From NCBI GenBank assembly GCA_034401795.1, contig CM067374.1, forward strand, positions 132,319,262 through 132,383,261: DNA of 64,000 bases, given 5' to 3'. Positions 48,376 through 59,640 of this stretch are shown here, in pieces. Position 1 is the stretch's first letter, and each line of letters begins with the position of its first letter. The DNA is from Chaetoderma sp. LZ-2023a (taxonomy: Eukaryota; Mollusca; Caudofoveata; Chaetodermatida; Chaetodermatidae). Under the pieces are notes generated by a model. It had not been told where the DNA came from, searched no databases, and saw only the letters and a list, made by a program, of their open reading frames with translations. Position numbers and translations under genes: made by a program.

Positions 48376-48380
48376 GTCTT
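47350..48380. repeat. 1-kb block of shifting trinucleotide repeats
   Basis: (GCC)n and (ACG)n at 47350-47390, then mixed (GGT)n, (GAG)n and (GGA)n to about 48000, (GAT)n, (GGT)n, (GAT)n to 48305 and (CAT)n to 48375. The strand is purine-rich and almost cytosine-free from 47460 to 47900. Many homopolymeric frames in both strands are artefacts. It fills intron 13 between SEA module 4 exons. Confidence 0.95.
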
Positions 48381-48388
48381 TGTTTCAG

Positions 48389-48456
48389 CTTGATTCTGTA
48401 AACGATGACAGGACTGGAGCAGATGAGTTTATAAAAACGACGGTTAAAGGCTTTAG
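48389..48456 (+). CDS. Exon 14 of adhesion GPCR: SEA module 4, part b
   Basis: Phase 0 to 2, 68 bases. Reads LDSVNDDRTGADEFIKTTVK then GF. The acceptor cctgtctttgtttcag directly follows a (CAT)n tract, so the polypyrimidine signal is squeezed between a microsatellite and the exon. The donor is TTTAG|gtacgt. Confidence 0.79.
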
Positions 48457-48712
48457 GTACGTGACATGCTACGGGCAAAATCAGGACAAATGATTAAATA
48501 AGGCTTCAGAATCATTATTTTATCCAAAGTATGCAAAAGAAACTGTATGTAGCCCAAATAGTTGGATCCGATCTGCCACGCGTGTATGGCTGTATGTCTT
48601 ACGCAACAACGGCGTAAGTGAATGACGTATCGCGCTCTATCACGAACATTTAACAGTCCGCCAATCGTACGAATTATATGTCTTTGATTGATTTAATACT
48701 TAATAAACATTT

Positions 48713-48935
48713 TTGTTGAAAAATTTGAAACTAATATAGACAGCAACACCGCAAAGTCAAATTAGTTTCAAAATATTCAACAGCATGTTTATTAAATAGT
48801 AAAAACATACAACAGCGCCTAGTCCGTCATCAATTATGCGTTCGTGACTAACTTACCTTCGTCATTCATGATGTCATTGATTATGACGTCATCCTACACG
48901 TCACGTAGTTGATTATGACGTCATATGATTGATGG
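48713..48935. repeat. Family A element with hairpin
   Basis: Hairpin (ttgaaaaatttgaaactaat / tcaaattagtttcaaaatat), attaaatagtaaaaacatac, then TGACGTCA at 48884-48891 and 48916-48923 and tatgattgatggata. Confidence 0.85.
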
Positions 48936-49554
48936 ATACAAAGGTCCATTGTCTCAATCTAGGCCTATTGTTATTGCTGCATATTATTTTTCATATAGAA
49001 ATTTCGGTGCGATCACCCATATTTGTTATTATTTGCTATGTTTCTGTCAGCATTACTGCGTACCGCAGTTTCTTCACATAATAAATTATTTTAAATACGA
49101 AATATTAATGTTATTCATATAGTTATGCCCGATCCATTCCTAGCTACGCTTCTGCAACATTTTAGAAGGGCTGGAATCGATTTGTGTAATTTGAACAATG
49201 AATGGACACAATCCTAATCACATCATAACCGTGCTGAGGAGGAGAGTGACAGCTTGAGATGGGCAGGGCATAGCTAAAACTGGATTCATCTATTATCGTG
49301 TAATATAGGCCTAAGCACGTGCATGATGTCACTCTTAACCCGCCTATAAACGTTCAAGGGCCTTATCTAGAAATGGCTGAAGCATCGCTAGAAGGGAATC
49401 CCTCTATTATGACATAACCCAATGAAGGAATTTAGTTTTATCTATGGGGGCGCCCCCGCCCATCTCTAGCTAGGTTCCATCCACGCTGTGCCCGTGTTGG
49501 CATTGATCAATCCCTACATCCCTGAATCTCAATTACCAGAAAACTATACAGGTA

Positions 49555-49795
49555 AGCTACTGAATATTTTGAAACTAATTTAACTGGGTGCTGTTGCTGC
49601 CAGTCGGATTATTTTCAAAATATTCAACATAGTATGTATTAAATAGTAAAGACATACAATTCGTACAACTTGACGGACTCTTAAGCTTTTATGACGGACA
49701 TAATTACGTCATTCATTACATAATAAATTATAGCGTCAGCATATATGTGACGTAGTTGATCATGACGTCATATGATTGATAGATAGACGGGATTT
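49555..49795. repeat. Family A element
   Basis: Half hairpin (tactgaatattttgaaac / gattattttcaaaatattc), attaaatagtaaagacatac and TGACGTCA at 49763-49770. It ends just before exon 15. Confidence 0.82.
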
Positions 49796-49839
49796 ATCTA
49801 ATAATTTACAATGTTTTATTTTATTTGTGTACATCTCAG

Positions 49840-50042
49840 TCGATTCAGACAACTGCCCGTTGTTTCCGAGGATATCGTGCAAGTGGACTCTATGTTGGAT
49901 GTTTACGCATCACGGAAATCAAAGAAAGATGTCACTTTGAAAAATGTGTTCAAGCGTGTGTCACGAGAGGTAACCAAGCAATCGTTCGCGTTACCCATGG
50001 TCCGGGAATCGGTTGTGGCACGTGTTGAAGAGCTTGTCATAG
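49840..50042 (+). CDS. Exon 15 of adhesion GPCR: SEA module 4, part c (long)
   Basis: Phase 2 to 1. Reads SRFRQLPVVSEDIVQVDSML, then a basic stretch ASRKSKKDVTLKNVFKRVSR and a final helix ending RVEELVIG. It is about 15 codons longer than exons 9 and 12. The acceptor is tgtgtacatctcag, the donor ATAG|gtatat. It joins HormR exon 16 in phase 1. Confidence 0.82.
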
Positions 50043-50303
50043 GTATATAATCGTTACCCGGTCTTTGTATAACATTATATTTTTTAGATTCATTGCAAAA
50101 ATTAAAATTGCATAACTTATTTTGAAATTCGTTTCACCAATCACGCCACGAGATCGACGGTAAACATATTTTTAGAAGTGAAATCACTGTATCTGATTAT
50201 TCTATTATCTTTTCAAGTAAGATCCTGATTATTTCAGAATTATTTTGTTGAATCGCCCAGTTAAATTGGTTTCAAAATATTCAGCACAGTATTTTGTTAC
50301 ATC

Positions 50304-50745
50304 TAAAGCCGGAGGCCCATTAGCCGAATTTTTCTTACCGGCCGATTAAAATTTATCTGCCAGATAAATCTGGCAGTGACCGCGCATTTTCGCCGGCAGG
50401 CACGTGTTGGCTCACCTACCACATCCCCGTGCTCATTACGCTATTTTGTCGGCCGGTTATTTCTGGTTTAACTGGCCACGTGGTATTATCATGGCCCAGG
50501 AACGGTGACCTAGCTAGAATATTCGCCCAATTGTCTCTGTCCCGCGTTCCCACTTACCGATTTTGCCGGCGGGCAAATAATCGGCCGGCAAATCCTTGAC
50601 ATTGCCAAGTATTTTTTTGATTGATTTATGCGGCCGATTATTTTTAAATCGGCCGGGCAAGTGCGGCACATTTACCGACACTACCGATTCTGCCGGCCGA
50701 ATGGACAATCGGCCGATAAATTCGGCTAATGGGCCGCCAGCTTTA
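50304..50745. mobile_element. 442-bp DNA-transposon-like element with 28-bp terminal inverted repeats
   Basis: The left end TAAAGCCGGAGGCCCATTAG and the right end (reverse complement TAAAGCTGGCGGCCCATTAG) continue as CCGAATTT in both; only two mismatches in 28 bases. The interior is dense in GGCCGG/CCGGCC, unlike the AT-rich surroundings. The outermost TA may be the target duplication, which would suit a Tc1/mariner-type MITE. No other copy is in the window. Confidence 0.85.
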
Positions 50746-50804
50746 CAGTGCTAGTCGTCGAGCCTGGCATATACTGTTGATATAATTAACAATGGTGGTG
50801 CTGT

Positions 50805-50965
50805 TTATTAAATAGTAAAGACACACAATTCGTACAACGTGTCGGACTATTAAGCGTTACAGATGGACTATATAGGAAACAATCATGACGTAATGATTAT
50901 GACGTCATCATACACGTCACTTAGTTAATTATGACGTCATATGACATCAGATGATCGATGGATAA
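50805..50965. repeat. Family A fragment with TGACGTCA motifs
   Basis: Starts ctgtttattaaatagtaaag; has TGACGTCA at 50900-50907 and 50932-50939 and ends gatgatcgatggataaact. Confidence 0.82.
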
Positions 50966-51689
50966 ACTGGAAAGGTGAATCAACGCAATTGTATGACGTC
51001 AAATGAACTTCGGAAATGTCAAACTATGACGTCAACGGAGGCCATTAATACTCAATAATCGCCCGCCAATGACGTCACGTGTTGTGTGGCTGTGAAAACA
51101 AACAGCTGATTCGTGTGTCCAATGAGAATATTAGTTACGCAAGTGTTTTACACAGACTTATGTCATATTATCGTCATCAAAATGGTGTACCTTTCATCAC
51201 GACGCGAGAATATTGATCTGCAAACAATCTATCATCTTTCCAGGTGACGAGCGTGTCAAATACTGAAAGCAACATATCGATATGAAATGGATTTCTCATA
51301 GCATTCATTATATATTCATTATAGGCTTATGTAATTAAAGAAATAAATTTGGCCAATAATTACAGCCACATAGCGAATACTGACTTGCGTTCAATACCAG
51401 GGCGTTTCTGCTGGTTAAAGTCTTTGGTTTGCCTTGTAACTCATCAACGACGATTCTGATTTCACTGAAACTTTACAAATCTGTTCTATGTTATGTAGGG
51501 ATACATTCTGCCTCATTTCTAATTTGATTTTGGCGCAATTTCTCCTACTTTTCCACGGTTTTGGACCATACCTAGTATCTATCAAAATGGCAATCCACAT
51601 TATCCATGGCTGTACAGGCGAGACATATCGCCCTTCAGCATTCTTGTATTGCAAAGTTGTTTGTTATCAGCGCAGAGCTTCGCAGCAGC

Positions 51690-51925
51690 AGCAGTAACAG
51701 CAGCAGCAGACATGGACCTTTTCATTTTAGCTATGCCCCGCCCATCTCTAGCTAAGCTCCACCAACACCTCGCTCGTGTTGAGATCGATCGATCTTTGAA
51801 CGCCCTGACTATCAATTTCCAGAAAACTAGACAGGCAGCAACAGCGTCCAGTCAAATTAGTTTCAAAATATTCAGCAGCATGTTTATTAAATAGTTGAGA
51901 CATACAATTTGTACAACGTGTCGGA
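51690..51925. repeat. Family A fragment
   Basis: In the reverse order: agctatgccccgcccatct, gatcgatcgatc, the ccagaaaact motif, half hairpin (gtcaaattagtttcaaaat) and attaaatagttgagacatac. It is interrupted in the hairpin. Confidence 0.8.
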
Positions 51926-52162
51926 CTATTAAGTGCTAAAGATAACCCTGGACTGCACTGTGGCGCTACCTGGCGGAGAGTGAGGGAATAGGTTGCGTTC
52001 ACATATAGAGGCAATAACGATATATCCGAAGATAAGCCGTATATTTTGTGAGATTAATTTTCTGAAATAAGTGACGTATTTGTTCCGCGACAACGGGCAG
52101 TCCAATGAGATCGTTAGCCGATATATCTCGTATTTATCGTAATAAGTGCTGAATCTCAATAA

Positions 52163-52252
52163 GGCCCTGTTCTCACTCAAGACGTAATCAGGAATAACGC
52201 CATACTGAAGTATGGCGTTATTCCCGATTAACTCTCTCGTGAGAACACGGCC
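52163..52252. repeat. Family C hairpin MITE with TAA target duplication
   Basis: Starts GGCCCTGTTCTCAC and ends GTGAGAACACGGCC; nearly perfect 90-bp palindrome centred on atactgaagtat. TAA occurs immediately before (52160-52162) and after (52253-52255). Size and TAA duplication fit a PIF/Harbinger-type MITE. Confidence 0.85.
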
Positions 52253-52561
52253 TAAGGCCTAAAACAGTTTACCGAGTTTGCTCGCGTGTATACGACACAG
52301 AAACACACGAATCGATAGAGTATACCTATACTATATGATGGCAAAGTTTCTGCTGCTTCTGCTTGCCAATTATTAGCCAATATTCTACAGTACTGTTTAG
52401 ACTGCACGCCCACGTTGTTTGGCCTTTTCTAATTACTGAAAAATTTGTGACACGAAATTATGTATGCTCGCGTGCGGCATAATTTACATGTATCACCTGA
52501 TTGGTTGCCTATTGTAGATGACTGATGCTTAAATGTTATATAAATATTTTTACCCTGGCAG

Positions 52562-52703
52562 CCATGTGCCCACCGGATTTGACAGGTTCAGAAGAGGTGG
52601 GTTTGTTCGCGTGGGGTGCAGAGGCAACTGGTGAAACTAGTATAATAGACTGTCCTGGGAGGCACCCAAGCAATTCGCCCAAGAAGAAAGCTAGACGTAT
52701 ATG
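52562..52703 (+). CDS. Exon 16 of adhesion GPCR: HormR domain, first half
   Basis: Phase 1 to 2. Reads AMCPPDLTGSEEVGLFAWGA, then EATGETSIIDCPG and a basic KKKARRIW. C-P, the W about 15 residues on, T-G-E-T and the second C-P are the typical HormR landmarks of adhesion and class B receptors. The acceptor is ttaccctggcag, the donor ATATG|gtatgt. The frame also runs 12 codons past the donor to a stop at 52738, which an intron-retaining transcript would use. Confidence 0.86.
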
Positions 52704-52840
52704 GTATGTATATAATGAAGGTACTGGGCATTGGGTCTAAGTTGTCATTGGCTATGCCCTTGGACACCTTCTCTCAGCGTGTAAAATCAGGCTTAAATTG
52801 AGGAATCCTATTTGTCAGTTAAGTATCTGACGTCATTATG

Positions 52841-55690
52841 AGTGCTATATAGCTAGAAATGAGTGGTACATAGCTAGAAATAAGCGGTGCATAGCTAGAA
52901 ATGAGCAGTACATAGCTAGAAATGAGTGGTGCATGGCTAGAAATGAGTGGTACATAGCTAGAAATGAGCGGTACATAGCTAGAAATGAGCGGTGCATAGC
53001 TAGAAATGAGCGGTGCATGGCTAGAAATGAGCGGTATATAGCTAGAAATGAGCAGTACATAGCTAGAAATGAGTGGTACATAGCTAGAAATGAGCGGTGC
53101 ATGGCTAGAAATGAGTGGTACATAGCTAGAAATGAGTGGTACATAGCTAGAAATGAGCGGTACATAGCTAGAAATGAGCGGTGCATGGCTAGAAATGAGC
53201 GGTACATAGCTTGAAATGAGTGGTGCATAGCTAGAAATAAGCGGTGCATAGCTGGAAATGAGCGGTAGGCCTACATAGCTAGAAATGAGTGGTGCATGGC
53301 TAGAAATGAGTGGTACATAGCTAGAAATGAGCGGTACATAGCTAGAAATGAGTGGTGCATGGCTAGAAATGAGTGGTACATAGCTAGAAATGAGCGGTAC
53401 ATAGCTAGAAATGAGCGGTGCATAGCTAGAAATGAGCGGTGCATGGCTAGAAATGAGCGGTATATAGCTAGAAATGAGCAGTACATAGCTAGAAATGAGT
53501 GGTACATAGCTAGAAATGAGCGGTGCATGGCTAGAAATGAGTGGTACATAGCTAGAAATGAGTGGTACATAGCTAGAAATGAGCGGTACATAGCTAGAAA
53601 TGAGCGGTGCATGGCTAGAAATGAGCGGTACATAGCTTGAAATGAGTGGTGCATAGCTAGAAATAAGCGGTGCATAGCTGGAAATGAGCGGTAGGCCTAC
53701 ATAGCTAGAAATGAGTGGTGCATGGCTAGAAATGAGTGGTACATAGCTAGAAATGAGCGGTACATAGCTAGAAATGAGCGGTGCATGGCTAGAAATGAGC
53801 GGTACATAGCTTGAAATGAGTGGTGCATAGCTAGAAATAAGCGGTGCATAGCTGGAAATGAGCGGTAGGCCTACATAGCTAGAAATGAGTGGTGCATGGC
53901 TAGAAATGAGTGGTACATAGCTAGAAATGAGCGGTACATAGCTAGAAATGAGCGGTACATAGCTAGAAATGAGGGGTGCATAGCTAGAAATGAGTGGTAC
54001 ATAGCTAGAAATGATCAGTGCATTGCTAGAAATGAGCGGTACATAGCTAGAAATGAGCGGTACATAGCTAGAAATGAGGGGTACATAGCTAGAAATGAGT
54101 GGTACATAGCTAGAAATGATCAGTGCATAGCTAGAAATGAGCGGTACATAGCTAGAAATGAGCGGTACATAGCTAGAAATGAGCGGTAAATAGCTAGAAA
54201 TGAGCAGTACATAGCTAGAAATGAGCGGTGCATGGCTAGAAATGAGCGGTATATAGCTAGAAATGAGCAGTACATAGCTAGAAATGAGTGGTACATAGCT
54301 AGAAATGAGCGGTGCATGGCTAGAATTGAGTGGTACATAGCTAGAAATGAGTGGTACATAGCTAGAAATGAGCGGTACATAGCTAGAAATGAGCGGTGCA
54401 TGGCTAGAAATGAGCGGTACATAGCTTGAAATGAGTGGTGCATAGCTAGAAATAAGCGGTGCATAGCTGGAAATGAGCGGTAGGCCTACATAGCTAGAAA
54501 TGAGTGGTGCATGGCTAGAAATGAGTGGTACATAGCTAGAAATGAGCGGTACATAGCTAGAAATGAGCGGTGCATGGCTAGAAATGAGCGGTACATAGCT
54601 TGAAATGAGTGGTGCATAGCTAGAAATAAGCGGTGCATAGCTGGAAATGAGCGGTAGGCCTACATAGCTAGAAATGAGTGGTGCATGGCTAGAAATGAGT
54701 GGTACATAGCTAGAAATGAGCGGTACATAGCTAGAAATGAGCGGTACATAGCTAGAAATGAGGGGTGCATAGCTAGAAATGAGTGGTACATAGCTAGAAA
54801 TGATCAGTGCATTGCTAGAAATGAGCGGTACATAGCTAGAAATGAGCGGTACATAGCTAGAAATGAGGGGTACATAGCTAGAAATGAGCAGTACATAGCT
54901 AGAAATGAGCGGTGCATGGCTAGAAATGAGCGGTATATAGCTAGAAATGAGCAGTACATAGCTAGAAATGAGTGGTACATAGCTAGAAATGAGCGGTGCA
55001 TGGCTCGAAATGAGTGGTACATAGCTAGAAATGAGTGGTACATAGCTAGAAATGAGCGGTACATAGCTAGAAATGAGCGGTGCATGGCTAGAAATGAGCG
55101 GTACATAGCTTGAAATGAGTGGTGCATAGCTAGAAATAAGCGGTGCATAGCTGGAAATGAGCGGTAGGCCTACATAGCTAGAAATGAGTGGTGCATGGCT
55201 AGAAATGAGTGGTACATAGCTAGAAATAAGCGGTACATAGCTAGAAATGAGCGGTGCATGGCTAGAAATGAGCGGTACATAGCTTGAAATGAGTGGTGCA
55301 TAGCTAGAAATAAGCGGTGCATAGCTGGAAATGAGCGGTAGGCCTACATAGCTAGAAATGAGTGGTGCATGGCTAGAAATGAGTGGTACATAGCTAGAAA
55401 TGAGCGGTACATAGCTAGAAATGAGCGGTACATAGCTAGAAATGAGGGGTGCATAGCTAGAAAAGAGTGGTACATAGCTAGAAATGATCAGTGCATTGCT
55501 AGAAATGAGCGGTACATAGCTAGAAATGAGCGGTACATAGCTAGAAATGAGGGGTACATAGCTAGAAATGAGTGGTACATAGCTAGAAATGATCAGTGCA
55601 TAGCTAGAAATGAGCGGTACATAGCTAGAAATGAGCGGTACATAGCTAGAAATGAGCGGTAAATAGATAGAAATGAGCGGTACATTGCTG
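52841..55690. repeat. Minisatellite 2, 21-bp unit with higher-order structure, about 135 copies
   Basis: Unit AGCTAGAAATGAGCGGTACA plus T, with TGCAT, AGTGG and GATCAG variants. Seven units carry a 6-bp insertion (AGGCCT created) at 53267, 53693, 53867, 54482, 54656, 55166 and 55340. The spacings 426, 174, 615, 174, 510 and 174 are each a multiple of 21 plus 6. The 968-codon minus-strand frame and all others are artefacts of the 21-bp period. It lies in intron 16, inside the HormR-coding region. Confidence 0.95.
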
Positions 55691-56099
55691 GAATGGATCA
55701 CTCTATTGCACAAATCTGGACACAAACTATCATAACTTATGTCAAAACTACGTCATTGCTGCATTAACCATTTACCAATATATGAAACAATTTCGTTTTG
55801 CAAGTTTGTTCAGTGGTGTAAAAATTAAAGAAATTGGTTGAAAAACTACATGCTCTATCAAGCAATAAAATGACCGATGGCGGAGACAGTGGTGATGGCT
55901 CCTGGCCTCCCCTCCCCACCCCTCACATGTACACACCTACCTATATGTTGTTTTCCCACCCATCACCCAGATTCTCACAAAAGTTATGTAGTCGCTCATT
56001 CATATTAATATTGTGGTTAACCACTCTTGTGTCATACTTAACTCTTTAATGGTCAAACCTACAAAAACGATCTCTGAAATGCCCTTGAGGAATGTCAAA

Positions 56100-56225
56100 T
56101 TTCAGGCCAGAAGAAGAATATCTTTTGGAAAATATAACACTTGAATGGCTATCTCGATAAGCGAGCCAATAATTTCAGTGGTATATTTTAATGAATAATC
56201 ATTTTTAGCCTACAAATGGACAATG
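56100..56225. repeat. Family B hairpin
   Basis: Diverged arms ttcaggccagaagaagaat and ttagcctacaaatggaca; centre ctcgataagcgag. Confidence 0.78.
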
Positions 56226-56980
56226 ACAAAGGAAAATGCCATATTTTCCTGACCGGTCAGACTCAGTGGCTACAAGATGCAATCCATTTGCAGAACAAAA
56301 GAGTGTGCTATTTGGTTAAATCCCATTTGGAAAATAGTCTTCTCCAGGGCTGCAAATGCACCGTCCAACGAGCATTTGTTTGTTTGGAAAATCGCAAACC
56401 AAGCTTCGAATGATTCGATTCGTTTGCATGGGAGTCGTGTGGTTCGTGAACCATACATAAGTTAACCCTTCCACCGATGAATTCCCATATCTAATTTTAT
56501 GAGGACCATACACGAAAACTGTTGAATATTTTGAATTTACTTTGACCAGTAGCTGTTACTGCCTTAGGACTAATAGACAAGCAATTGCTGAATGTCCTCT
56601 AAGTGTGATTTACGAATATGACCATGAATGGAACTTAGCTGCTATGAATCTTATATTATTTTATAACATTTGTTGTCATTTGTGTTTTTCTACTATTTAG
56701 CCAGTAAAGGCAGCTACCTTTAAATGGTGTTTTCTGTTAGGCTTAATTTCTCGCATACAATGGCATATTAAAAAGGTTCCTGAGCCAGTTCGCAGTTCGA
56801 ACATCTATATCGTGAACTGCGCTTGCCAATGAGCTAAAATTTAAATTTTCTTTAAAATCCTTGACCATCAAAGGGCGTATCTCATATATGTAGCATTGCG
56901 TGCGTTTTGAGCAGCTGCTGGCACAAGAGGCATTATTGAAAGAACCTCTTTGTAAACCTTGCCTGTTCTTTATTGAATAG

Positions 56981-57129
56981 CACACTGACAGAAGAGCCCA
57001 CCCGCGACAATATGCCTGCCGATGCAAGAGGTGTCTGGCAAGACCCGGATATATCTGCATGTGCACGTCCCGATAAAAGTGCTGATCTAGATGCCATTAA
57101 TGACATGGTGGAGTCTGGTCAACTGAAAT
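56981..57129 (+). CDS. Exon 17 of adhesion GPCR: HormR domain, second half
   Basis: Phase 2 to 1. Begins with a split Cys codon, then TLTEEPTRDNMPADARGVWQ followed by DPDISAC. G-x-W-x-x-P-D-x-S-x-C is the HormR C-terminal signature, complete here. It continues with an acidic helical stretch into GAIN. The acceptor is ctttattgaatag, the donor AAAT|gtgagt. The GAIN domain follows in exon 18. Confidence 0.88.
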
Positions 57130-57221
57130 GTGAGTCTAAGCCATTACACAAACACGTTATGAGCAATTAACCCTTTAATTCCCAAATTTGATCAAATAAA
57201 TCCAAATATTTGCTTAGTAAA

Positions 57222-57350
57222 TGGCCATTTGCAGGCCAAGTGAAGACTATTTTTTATAATTTACCACTGGAATGACTGGATCAGATATCGAGCAGTCATT
57301 TGAGTGGTAAATTAAAAAAATCTTCTCTTGGCCTGTAAATGTGTATTTCT
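57222..57350. repeat. Family B hairpin
   Basis: Arms ggccatttgcaggccaag and cttggcctgtaaatgtgta; it starts about 90 bases after exon 17. The flank aaatttgatcaaataaat is the family's usual border. Confidence 0.83.
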
Positions 57351-57749
57351 CATGAGCACTTAGGCTTAGGCATGAAAGGGTTAATTAGTGGCTATATAAG
57401 ACAAATGGTGGCTTAATACAAGCTAGGATTAGATGGTATCAGTACAATATTACAGAGATAAAAAACCGGTCATATTTAAGTAATTTTATGGAATCATTTC
57501 ACGGTATTCAGACAGCGTTTGTAGTTGCTTAGCCATAGGCTGCACCAACTACCAGTCGAATTTGTTTCAAAATCTTCAACCGATTAGCATAATAAAATTA
57601 ATATTATGGGAGTTCACGATCCAAAGTAAAGTGTTATATTAGCTTGGGTATCTGCAATTCATTCACAAATGAGGTCGTCGATAATTCCTAGCTACAACAA
57701 GTATGGACTAAATACGCAGCCTAATGTTTTCTTTTAATTTGCATTTCAG

Positions 57750-57990
57750 ATGCACCACCCTCAATTGTTAACTTAGTTGTCAGGGAAACAAAGACTGCAT
57801 CCGAGAACAGCAGCTTTTTCAGTGATGCTGAAGTTGAGCAGACTGTGAATATTCTTGAAGGCCTGGCAAGCCGTTCGGGAGTGTTTACCAATCATTCTGC
57901 CCATAATTCTGTGTCTATCATGAATAACCTACTCGCAGCACCAACAGACAGCTTAACAAGGGCAGAGACAAAGAGCAAATCAGCTGGGAG
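57750..57990 (+). CDS. Exon 18 of adhesion GPCR: GAIN domain, helical subdomain A
   Basis: Phase 1 to 2, 80 residues. Contains DAEVEQTVNILEGLASRSGV and SVSIMNNLLAAPTDSL, the amphipathic helices typical of GAIN subdomain A in adhesion receptors. There are possible N-glycosylation sites at NSS and NHS. The acceptor is taatttgcatttcag, the donor GGGAG|gtaagc. GAIN domains fold around and hold the tethered agonist released at the GPS. Confidence 0.87.
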
Positions 57991-58087
57991 GTAAGCAGAT
58001 TGCAATATGAATGTTAAAGCACTATACCAAGAAACTAATCTTATGAGTGTTCCTACAGATAAACTACATATCACTAACTGGCAAAGC

Positions 58088-58121
58088 ATTATTATTATTT
58101 TTTATTTTTTTATTTAATTAT

Positions 58122-58166
<45 letters not shown>

Positions 58167-58185
58167 CTTATTTATTTAATTGTTT

Positions 58186-58254
<69 letters not shown>

Positions 58255-58256
58255 GT
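58088..58256. repeat. (TTA)n microsatellite
   Basis: TTA/TTTA-rich tract with (TTA)n from about 58127 to 58162 and 58195 to 58252, ending four bases before the AG acceptor of exon 19. Confidence 0.95.
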
Positions 58257-58261
58257 TATAG

Positions 58262-58439
58262 ATTCCTCAAGGCAGTTGAGACAATCGGTGAAGGAGTGCC
58301 GATTGACGGCACTACGGGGAAGGTGCAGGCAGTCCAACCATATTTCGCGATGGTTATAACAATGTTAAATCCTGCGACTTTCTCAGGACTGGGTGTACTG
58401 GCAGACAGCAGTTCTGATAAACCTTTTGAATCAGACAGT
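58262..58439 (+). CDS. Exon 19 of adhesion GPCR: GAIN domain continued
   Basis: Phase 2 to 0. Reads RFLKAVETIGEGVPIDGTTG, then KVQAVQPYFAMVITMLNPAT and ends KPFESDS. It is the transition from the helical to the beta subdomain. The acceptor is attattgttatag, at the very end of a 58120-58256 (TTA)n tract, so the branch-point and pyrimidine region are made of microsatellite. The donor is GACAGT|gtatgt. Confidence 0.85.
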
Positions 58440-58737
58440 GTATGTACAAACTTTTCCTTGTATGCAAACTATTATCACTAAACCAAGGAATCCATTTTTA
58501 GTTATGCCCACTCATCTCTGTCTGTGTGGATCAATCGATCCATGCAATCTCAGAATCTTAATTTCCAAAAACACCCGATACATATAAGCATTTGAATATT
58601 TAGAAACTAATTTGACCGGGTGCTGTTGCTTCCTGCAGTCCTACATGTTGTCAGCCAATATGTGATGTAGTTGATAACTACATCATGTGATTGACTGAGA
58701 AATTGTATTCCTCAGTTGTCTATAAATTTAGAACAAT

Positions 58738-59155
58738 TGCCTGATGATATAGACATAATATGCCACTTGATGATATAGACATAATATGCCACTTGATGAG
58801 ATAGACATAATATGCCACGTGAGGATATAGACATACTATGCCACGTGATGATATAGACATACTATGCCACTTGATGATATAGACATACTATGCCACTTGA
58901 TGATATAGACATAATATGCCACTTGATGAGATAGACATAATATGCCACGTGATGATATAGACATACTATGCCACGTGATGATATAGACATACTATGCCAC
59001 GTGATGATATAGACATACTATGCGGCTTGATGATATAGACATAATATGCCACTTGATGACATAGACATAATATGTCACGTGATGATATAGACATAATATG
59101 TCACGTGATGATATAGACATAATATGCCACTTGATGATATAGACATAATTTACCG
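58738..59155. repeat. 26-bp minisatellite, about 16 copies
   Basis: Unit ACTTGATGATATAGACATAA plus TATGCC, with ACGTGATG and atactatgcc variants in runs. In intron 19. Confidence 0.94.
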
Positions 59156-59555
59156 CTCGATTACAAGTTCATGATACCAGTGGAGGGCTCAATGTCTAAT
59201 TCAAATATATGATGCCATAGTCAATTACATCACTAATTCAGTGATGTCACGTTCGAAATGGAATAAGTATATCACGAAAATCGAAAAGTATGTCACTGAA
59301 GTGTATGAATTGTATATCTATCATGAATTTACCATTTACTGAAAACTCTTGTTGAATATTTTGTATCTAATTTGACTGAGAGCTGTTGCTGCCATAGGCA
59401 GAATATATCCGGTCATGCTCAGTTTAATCATTGGCTAGAAATAGAACCCTCATGTTAGTAGTTACCTTATATATTATCATGTATCAATGCACAGCATTTT
59501 AGCTGTCTCACTGATGAAAGCCACCAGATAAATGAGCAAAAACCTCTTAACTTGT

Positions 59556-59640
59556 TAAATAATTTGAAAACAATTTGACTGAATGTTGTTGGTGGCTGAG
59601 CCACCAACAACTTTCAGTCAAATTGTTTTCAAAAATATTT
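59556..59640. repeat. Family D hairpin, copy 2
   Basis: Arms ttaaataatttgaaaacaat and attgttttcaaaaatattta around GTTGGTGGCTGAGCCACCAAC. Confidence 0.9.

Noticed and set aside
47429..48478. 349-codon His/Pro/Ser/Thr-rich minus-strand frame and others in the repeat block
   Set aside because: Entirely composed of trinucleotide repeats; lies in an intron between two in-phase exons of the receptor on the other strand.
52819..55725. 968-codon minus-strand frame of repeated LISSYVP and the matching plus-strand ARNE frames
   Set aside because: Artefact of the second 21-bp minisatellite, open in several frames at once.
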